From assembly GCF_018812025.1 (NCBI RefSeq), contig NC_063061.1, forward strand, positions 30,382,585 to 30,446,584: a stretch of DNA of 64,000 nt, written 5' to 3'. The stretch comes from Megalobrama amblycephala (lineage: Eukaryota; Chordata; Actinopteri; Cypriniformes; Xenocyprididae). Position numbers and translations under genes: made by a program. Positions 51,164-61,198 of this stretch are shown here, one piece after another; the first letter of the stretch is position 1; the number at the start of each line of letters is the position of its first letter. The notes under the pieces were generated by a model. It was given only the letters and a program-made list of their open reading frames with translations. It was not told the DNA's origin and did no database searches.

Positions 51164-54100
51164 ATATAATATAATTTCTAATAATTGTAAAAAAAACTGC
51201 ACAAAAAAGGATTTTCTGGTGGGTCAGCATAAATTTAAGCCTTGTTTATCTTGCAAACTCATGCAGTTGGTTGTTGCAGCCCTCCTCCAGCAGGGGGCAG
51301 TATGCCTGTAATATCAGAGCACTACTGACCCTCTGGTGCAGATATTACATCAAGCTAGTAGTGGCTCTACCATTGGAGAAAGCGAAAAGGGCTAACATGG
51401 ATCATGTGTGCCTTGATAACCAATCACATTTCAGCCTTGATGTCACTGAATTTCGTTCAGAGTTTTTGCGACAGTCAATCACTGTTTTTGGATGCGAATG
51501 AGAAGTTCTGTAAACTGAATCATACCTGGCTGTCGCGCAATTGTCAGTGACTTCTCTTTTTTTGGTGTAAACTCTAAAAATAGATCAATCCAAAACTAAT
51601 GTTTAAGAGCAGAGATGTTAAAGATTAGCCGATGGGCTGTCGAATCATTAAATGATAAGCTGTTTTCCCACAAAAACAGTTTATTCAGCAAAGTGACACC
51701 TCTCTTCCATTGACATACATTAAGAAAAAGAAAAAAATGGCCTCTGGTTTCTTTCCCTGCATGCCACAGCGTTAGCAGGCTTTTTTTTTTTGCTAACCTT
51801 ACAGTCTTGCCTTCAAGTGGCTTTGGCGAAACTAGGTCTGGGCCACTAAATAACATTGTTTCTATTGTTTTATTGTGCTGTCTGGATCTTGATCTGCATA
51901 CTTTATAGTTTTTGCTATTTGTCCAGACTGTCTCAGTGTTTGTTTTCTCCAGCCTCTTTGTGAAGGCCATAGACAGGGCTGACGTCAAACCCTCATGTCT
52001 TCTTCCCATGGGATCTTAACTCCATTTAGCTTTAAGGAATCTGTTCCAACAATACTGTACTCAATGACAAATTTCCCTCCTTAGACAGGAAGTCTGATAC
52101 TGTTAATTGTTTAATCTGATGGGACGTATGAGAATTGTGTCATTTATTATGCTGCAGTATGATCAGGTATCATAAAGGCCATAAAGCCTAAGACAACAGC
52201 TTAAGATAGCATGTACCTGAATAAACTTACCACAGTATGTGCTTATAGTATGCAGCAATGACACTAGAAGCTTCAGTAACAAGCAATTTTTTTCTTATAT
52301 TATGCTGCAAAAAGACTTCACTGCTGGTTAGTCTTTATTTATTCACTGTTACGACATTGTATGGATTTCTTTATGTTGTTAAGAGGGTCATTGTTTGCAT
52401 GTGTGGTATTGTTTGCTTTCTAATATTAGCCCTTCTCTGCTTCCTGAATTCAAGATCATGGTTTTCTGTTGTAGCTGATGGTAGGATGGTTTGTGTGTGC
52501 GTTATTATTGGTATGTTGAGGGTAATAACGGAAGGATTCTTAATGTTATTTAGGCCTAACTGAATTGGCTCGCTCACATGACTGCAAGCAGAAGGCTGAA
52601 GTCATGAGGACTGAGAGAGAAGCCTGAAGAATGAGACATGGGGATAACAACACTGAGAACACATACTTAAAGGCACAGTTCACCCCAAAAAAAGAGAAAA
52701 GTGTCATAATTCCAAACCCGTATGACTTACTTTCTTCTCTGGTACTTAATGTTAGATATGTTAAAGGTGCCCTAGAATTAAAAATTGAATTTATCTTGGC
52801 ATAGTTGAATAACAAGAGTTCAGTACATGGAAATGACATACAGTGAGTCTCAAACTCCATTGTTTCCTCATTCTTATATAAATCTCATTTGTTTAAAAGA
52901 CCTCTAAAGAACAGGTGAATCTCAACATAACACCGACTGTTACGTAACAGCCGGGGTGTACGCCCCCATTATTTGCATATACCAGCCCACGTTCAAGCAT
53001 TAGACAAGGGCAGAACGTCTGGATCTGTGCACAGCTGAATCATCAGACTAGGTAAGCAAGCAAGACCAATAGCGAAAAATGGCAGATGGATCGATAATAA
53101 CTGACATGATCCATGATATCATGATATTTTCAGTGATATTTGTAAATTGTCTTTCTGAATGTTTCGTTAGCTTGTTGCTAATGTACTGTTAAATGTGGTT
53201 AAAGTTACCATTGTTTATTATTGTATTCACGGAGACAAGACTGTCGTTATTTTCATTTTTTAAACACTTGCAGTCTGTATAATGCATAAACACAACTTCA
53301 TTCTTTATAAATCTCTCCAACGGTGTGTAAAGCCGTGCACACCCTTAACGATTGTAAGGCCGATTATGAATGTAAATTGATACTTATGACTGATCGCGCT
53401 CAAACGCGTCCAGTCAGAGCCAGTTGCGTTCAGTCTGCGGTTACAGTCGGTGTTCAAATTCCATGTGTAAGTATTTAAATCGGCTCCAGTCGCAGGAAAC
53501 AATCGCTTGTATGTTGAGCACAGTCTTAGAATGTTTTAGATAGTCGTTAAATGTGTGCCCGGCTTAATGTTAGCTTTAGCCACGGAGCACTATCAACCTC
53601 ATTCAGAATCAAATGTAAACATCCAAATAAATACTATACTTACGTGATTAGACATGCAGCATGACGAACACTTTGTAAAGATCCATTTTGAGGGTTATAT
53701 TAGCTGTGTGAACTTTTGTTTATGCTGTTAAAGGCAAGCGCGAGCTCCGTGGGCGGGGAGCGTGAGCATTTAAAGGGGCCGCAGCCTAAATCGGCTCATA
53801 TTTAATGATGCCCCAAAATAGGCAGTTAAAAAAATTAATAAAAAAAAATCTTTGGGGTATTTTGAGCTGAAACTTCACAGACACATTCAAGGGACACCTT
53901 AGACTTATATTACATCTTTTAAAAAGACGTTCTAGGGCACCTTTAAATTTAAATTGTGATATTATAGATATCTACAGGTCTTTTCCATATGATTAATTAT
54001 GATGTCAGATCCAAAATTGACAAAAAGCATCATAAAATTAGTCCATACAATGAGATTAATAAACCAAAGTTTATTATTCACGGACAATCTTCCACTCCAG

Positions 54101-57100
54101 TAGAGATGCGCTCGTCGACCAGCCTTAAAACAGAACCTGATGTTACTTTGCTCCAAACACACGATCGGCACGTGTCAGGAATTGACCTGTTGGTAAGCTC
54201 CGCCCCCCCCCCCCCCCCCCCCCCTTAGTTACTGTTGCTAACTCGGACAAACAAACAGAGTTGCTAACTCTCTTACAGTGACAACTGTCAGTGTGAAAAC
54301 CTTGTCCCAAGATGTTTTTGATCATTTTTGATGCAGTTGATGCAACGTACGTTGTGCAGAGTTTCCGTGTTTACGTCCGAACGCCGGCTCACTATTGGCC
54401 GGTGCTTATTTTTGTTAGTCGTTATTTTTGTTGTTTTTGCACACAAAAAGTATTCTCTTCACTTCATAACATTATAATTGAACCACTGTAGTCACATGGA
54501 CTATTTTAACGATGTCTTTACTACTACTCTGGACCTTGAATGTGGTAATTTCTTTATGGGAGATAAAAAACCTCTCTGATTTCATCAAAAATATTTTAAT
54601 TTGTGTTCCGAAGATGAACGAAGGTCTTACGGGTTTGGAACGACATGAAGGTGAGTAATTAATGACAGAAATTACATTTTTGGGTGAACTAATCCTATAA
54701 AAGCCTGTGTTCACTATCACCGGTATAAACGGCATACAGGTTTGCATCGACATGAAGGAAAATAATGACAAAAATCCAACCAAATTCAACCAGTTGAATA
54801 TGGTCTTCGCAGCCTAAAACACATTTGCCGGGCCATGTGTGTAAAATATTCCTCCAGTTCATGCCTCCAGTTCAGTTTGACTTTGGTTTCAGACTTGTTA
54901 GCTATCTGTTGCTGCCTTGCTTGGCAGAGGAAGTTTCACTTTATCAGGATAAGCAGACCTGCCATGAACGACGAAAGCAATCAAAGAACGCAATTCTGTG
55001 TAGGTGATGAAAGTCTCGGGTTGAAGATAAGAGCCTCTATACTTCCTCTGAAGGGAGGTGACCACTGCCGCAAAGAAATACCACAACTGGAGTCGGCTCT
55101 CCAACCTTTCTGTTTTGACCTCGCTGGACTTCCTTTCCATTTTACCCACTTGTCAGTTTGGCTACAATTCACAACTGGCACTCAAAGGGACTCAACTCGC
55201 AAGCTCTGGATTTTCTGAGGTTGAGCATTCCTGATAGTTTCAGACATCAGGAACACTCTCCATCCTTGTTGTTTTGACCTCGCTGGACTTTTTTTCCATT
55301 TTCCCCTCTTCCTAGTTTGGCTACAATTCACAACTGGCACTCAAAAGGACGCAAACTTTGGATCTGCTGAGATTCAGCATCTCTCAACCAGAAATGGAGA
55401 CCTGAGGCTTTATCATACTCTGATGGTGAACCAAAAGCAAGATACATCTTTGGAAAACTGACCATATATCAGTAGAGCTGTGATGGAAATGGAGGGCATT
55501 CAGGCTTTAGTCTATGATAAGAGTGAACCATTGTAACCTCGCTGGTCTCTCAGCGCTCATGGACTTAATTGATGTGTGCGATGGTCACACTGGATGGTTG
55601 TGCGACTGCTGCACGTGGCCATTAACCAGATGATTGAGTCAGACTGGGGGATAGTGCTATCTTGTCCCTCTCTGGTCTTCTCGACGGCATCGGTGAAGAG
55701 AGAGGAACCAGAAGACGTTGGCTTTCATCCCCTGTCAAACTCTCTCTTGGCTTTTGCTTCTGAGACCTGGTCTTCTGGGTTGATTTGGAGAAATGGACAA
55801 TCTCATAATCCTGTTTGGATGGTTTCTACATGCATTTACAAAGATGTGATTGACAGATGAATGGCTTTTCCAACACATCCAGTTTTTTTGATCATCTTGA
55901 CCTTCTCTACTGCTGTGGTTTGTGGTTTTAGTAATTCTGTACAAGTGTAAGATGAACGGAGGATTGGGTAGCTTGCGCTTGGAGGCCGCTGGAGCTCTGC
56001 GGACCGCTCTCGTCTCTGCCGAAAACCTTCAGCTCACGCTGAAATCAGACCTCAGCTTGGAGGAACAGGCTCTGACCAACAACCACAGCAGTGGTAATGG
56101 GGAGAAACCAAGCAGAGGGTATGAGAAATGCTCAAGAATAAAAGTCATGATTTTCATGCCCAGCAAGATTAAATCACTTTGAAACAAGGAATTTGTTTCT
56201 GAGATGGAAAAATTAGACAGATATCTAGTGGTTTTCAGTGCTTTCCTTCCTATTTTCTTTGTCGAAATATATCTGTCAGTTTATCAGCTTGTCATCTTAT
56301 TCGGTCTTTCATTCAAACACTCATATGATGGTATGAACCTCTATAATCCAGTTCCTTTTGCTTAAATAATGGCCATTTGTAACATGATAAATTGTCTGTA
56401 GAACGTGCCTCTCACATGGTGTCTATATAAACGACAGAGCTGTACAGACCGAGGAATGACCAGAATCCACACAGACTAATCTAATGTGTCTGACTGTCAT
56501 GAATCTGCTTGAATGGAAATCAATTCAGTGTTTTTAGTGTCCAGGAATTTCTAAACGTTTTTATCAGCAAAATCCCTTTGACCTAAAGTATTTATTTACT
56601 TGAATTACTAATAATTCAATTTATTTGATTTTAAGTTAATATTTCAGTCATTTAACACAACTTTTGTATGTTCATGGTGATTCTGGTTAAATTAGTGCTT
56701 TTCACACTTTAAATAGTTAATCCTGGGTCATTCTAAACCCCTCATAATTTACCTAGTGGGTTAACAATTAATCCTGGGTATTCGTAAACTGACGTTACAC
56801 ATTCCTAAAACCCCGGTTTAACATTCTTATTTGCATATTTGCAGTGTCATTGTCATTGATTGGATAAATGCAGCACGCGACCTGTTTACATAGCTCTAGC
56901 ATTGCACATCCTCATATTGTTGACTGTACGATCGAGTTTACACTGAATGGACATTTCGGATTATAAAGGTAAGAATGAAACGGTCTCTTCATCACACAAA
57001 TTGTCGTGTTTTATGTCAGCATTTGACATTTTTCCCCTCAAATGCTGAATTTATTGTTTACATACAATGTGCAGTGTTTCCGTGACTGTCCAAAGCACGT

Positions 57101-57673
57101 GAATATGAGGCACACGATTGGTTGTCGGTTGCTAAAGCCGGGGACACACCTAACGATTAGCTGAAACATTCTAAGACTGAACTGAACACACATACCGATT
57201 GTTTCCTTCGACTGGAGCCGATTTACTCACACATGGAATTTGAACACCGACTGTAATCGCGGACTAAACGCAACTGGCTCTGACTGGACGCGTTTGAGCG
57301 CGATCAGTCATAAGTATCAATTTACATTCATAATCGGCCTTACAATCGTTAAGTGTGTGCACGGCTTAAGCGTCTAGCTGTAACATTATAACCAGTGAAT
57401 AACGGCGTTATAAATAAACGGCGTTATTAATGCCGTTACTTTTTTCAGTAACGAGTAATCAAACGAATGACTTTTTCTCCCGTTACAACGCCGTTACCGT
57501 TACTGGCAAAAAAAATGCCGCGTTACTATAATTGAGCTCACTGAAACGGTTTTCATCCGAGTAAGCTCTCTCTCAGCCATAGGACCTGCAAAGTTTTCTC
57601 TGGTGTGTGCTGCGGTTAGTCATACACAAATATAATTTTAAACTGATAATAATGTACGGTGCTCTGTCTCTCT

Positions 57674-57754
<81 letters not shown>

Positions 57755-58742
57755 GCGAGCTGAGCGCGAGCTCAAGCCAGAATACCCTTTGTGACGTGCT
57801 GGAACGAAAATATGTGAAATAAGTTTTTCTAGTCGGCTAGTAGTTGTTCATTTAAGCCATTGACTAATCACATTTATATTAATTTAATTTCTTAAATACT
57901 GGAGAGAATAAACGAATAATGAGCGTTTATGTAATATAGGCTGTGCACTCAAGCGAACGCATAACGCTTGCCATAAAAAAACGGCAAAAGTAATTATGAA
58001 TATGACAAAAAACGGCAAGGAGACATTTTAATTGTTTATTAATAAAGTAATGTTTTCTGAATCAGTGTCGGCTGCAAAGATGAAGTTGACATTGCTGACT
58101 CTCATCATCTCCGCATATACTGGACACGCCTAGAGAGGAAATGCACATTTCATTTGGATTAGGCTACATAATCAGAGTAGCCTATTTCTTTTCGTTTTTA
58201 GATATTTCAAGCTTTCTATAGATATATTTCTCATGTCTGCGAGGCAAGCAGCCGCTGAGTTTCGGTTCATTTAGCCTATAAGTCGCTCTCCGGTTCACGT
58301 GCCAGTGATCGCGCCCGTGCATCCATGATTATATTGTCTGCTATATTTGCTTCTTATTTATTAAATCCAGGCAATTGGTTGATGAAACATTGATTAAAAT
58401 TAAGATACAATTTTTACAAAGCGAAATTCACTTTAAAGAGAGGCTTTCTATAAAACAAAACTTAATTAAGTGGTCAAAATCATGTCTGAGCCACTCCATG
58501 TCTCCCGATATATTGCGCATCTTATGATGCATCTTACTCATGCTGTTCACTTTTCATAATCAAATAAATGAATTTAAAACATAACATAGGACTATTTAAA
58601 CATATATATGAAACTACATTTTCTTTAATGACAGTACAGATAAATTTCATAAGCAAGAGCGGATCATGAGTCACGAGTCGGATCGAGAATTATTTATTCT
58701 TAGACTTATATTTAATATTGGGGGCATTCAAGTTATTTGACA

Positions 58743-58776
<34 letters not shown>

Positions 58777-60944
58777 TTTTTTTTAAGTAACACAAAAGTT
58801 ACTTTCCCTGGTAATTAGTTACTTTTATAATGTTGTAACTCAGTTACTATTTGTGAGAAGTAACTAGTAACCATAACTAATTACTTTTTTAAAGTAACGT
58901 GCCCAACACTGATTATAACACTGCGTCGTTTCACACTGCACAAGTTTGGCACAGCAAAAGCGAATTATTTTAAAAAACTGTTTGAATGAATGATTCAATG
59001 ACTCACTCATAAATACTTCACTTGTTTCAGTACTGGATGAATCAGCGTTTTTAAAAGTATCTCTTGAATGAATGATTCAGTTACGTACATTTTTAAGTCA
59101 CTTGTCGCCACCTGGTGGCGTAACGATGTGATTGATACAATCGTTATTTGAAGCGCCAAGTTACTAGTGGAAAAAGGTGATTAGATTTGCTCTGTTTTGA
59201 CAACTACTGTAGACAATGACATCACATCAGTGTTTATATCTCAACTATTATCTTTTATCCTAGTACTAATGTGATTATATGAATATTTGTAATGCAGAAA
59301 TAACCAAACTGTGTTTGAAAAGACTTGTGAAGCCGTTTCACACCTATACTGTACATGATAACTGCTCTCTCTGGCTCAGCGGCTGCACCAACGCAGATTT
59401 AAATGTTCCGGTGTGATTTAGTAAAAGGATTAATAGACACAGCCGAATCGTTATCATTTAGGAATGAGATCACGTGGGTGTTTAATATATATAATGTGTT
59501 TCTCTTTTTTTTTTTACCAAATAAAAATTCTGAATCTGTTGACTACATAAATTCATTCAAACTGAACTACTCTCATTTCATCAGTAAAACTATATGGTTA
59601 TCATGGTACGTTGAATGTCAGTGACGCAAATGGTTTTTCCTGTGTGTTTAAAAGTGAGCTGCTGTAACGCTGAATCATCTGTTTCCCTGCAGGAATGAAG
59701 ATCTGAAGGAGATGCTGGAAAGCAACAAAGAGTCTCTGAAGCTGGAGGCTATGAAGAGGATAGTCGGGGTACGTCAGACTGAGAGACAGGCATCTCGTAT
59801 TAAGATCATATTAAGAATGACTACACTCATAAAAGCCATAAAAACATCAGTGTGATGCTTCATTCTTCATTTTCATCTCTCTATCAGTTGATTTCCAAGG
59901 GAAAGAATGCATCCGAACTTTTTCCGGCAGTAGTGAAGAACGTCGCAAGTAAAAACATTGAGGTAAGAAAATATGCTCAACTGCACAAACACTCACACGA
60001 CGTGCAAAATAAGTTTTGCTCATGATTTTTTTTTTTTCTCTGATTTGATTTGAGAGTGAAAATCATTTTACAGCTGTGAGGACCTGTCGTGGATGAACCT
60101 TGCGGTTAAGGTGACGAAGACAACAGAATTTCCATTTGACGCCCAAAAAATTTATTTCACAAAAAAAATAAATCCCAAGATGCAAAAAGAAAAAAAAATA
60201 AGCAGTGTTACCCAAAAATAAATAATAAATTATACAAACAAAGGACACCAAACAGTATAAAAAGTGGCGGTACTCCGACCACGCTCACGCCAATTTACCA
60301 CACCCCTCACTGAACCTTTCCGGTGGCCATCTTAACATCCTGGCCCCATCTATGGAAAATACCATAATACAGACAACATACATCCACCACAAATAACTAT
60401 ATATTTACACAACTTCAGATATTTTGCCCCCAACATATCTCTTCCCAAAATCCCCGGTCAGTGTAAATGTAAAAAGTGTGCATGTACATGTGAAATGAGG
60501 GAACGTGCCCCATAGTCCGCACATGGTCACGGAGTATCTTCGTGACAGGACCCCTGTGGAAAAGGGGTTATTTTTGATCAGGCATCTGACATGGAAGGCC
60601 TTGTGTATGAAAAATGAGTGTTTAGATGGAAAGAAGAATGTTTAGACAGGATGATGGAAAGACATGAGAGATGGTTGAGAAAAATGTCCAGGCTGAAGAG
60701 GACGCTGGTGTTCTGAGGGGCTGGTGTGTAATTGGTGGTCTAGTGGCCCAGTCACGTTCTCTCTGTCTCCCCCATGTCTGATGCTCCGCGCTGGGCAGCT
60801 GTTTGCCTAAAGCTGCTGCCCTCTGGAGCTCAGAGACACGGGGACTCTGGCATTGATCCACACAAACATACACACACACACACACACTTATGAGACAAGA
60901 CCACAGGTGTTATAGCTGAAACCATTGATCCACTCACTGCAGGG

Positions 60945-61010
<66 letters not shown>

Positions 61011-61167
61011 CTGACCCTTCAATAAGCTCCACCCCTCTTTAGTTACTGTTTCTAACTGAGACAATCTTAACAGAACATCCTATAGGAGTGAATTAAATGA
61101 ATTTCAGTAAAAGTTCATTATTGATATTCCACTTTTTATATAAGTTATGACATTAAAATATTTTAAC

Positions 61168-61198
<31 letters not shown>

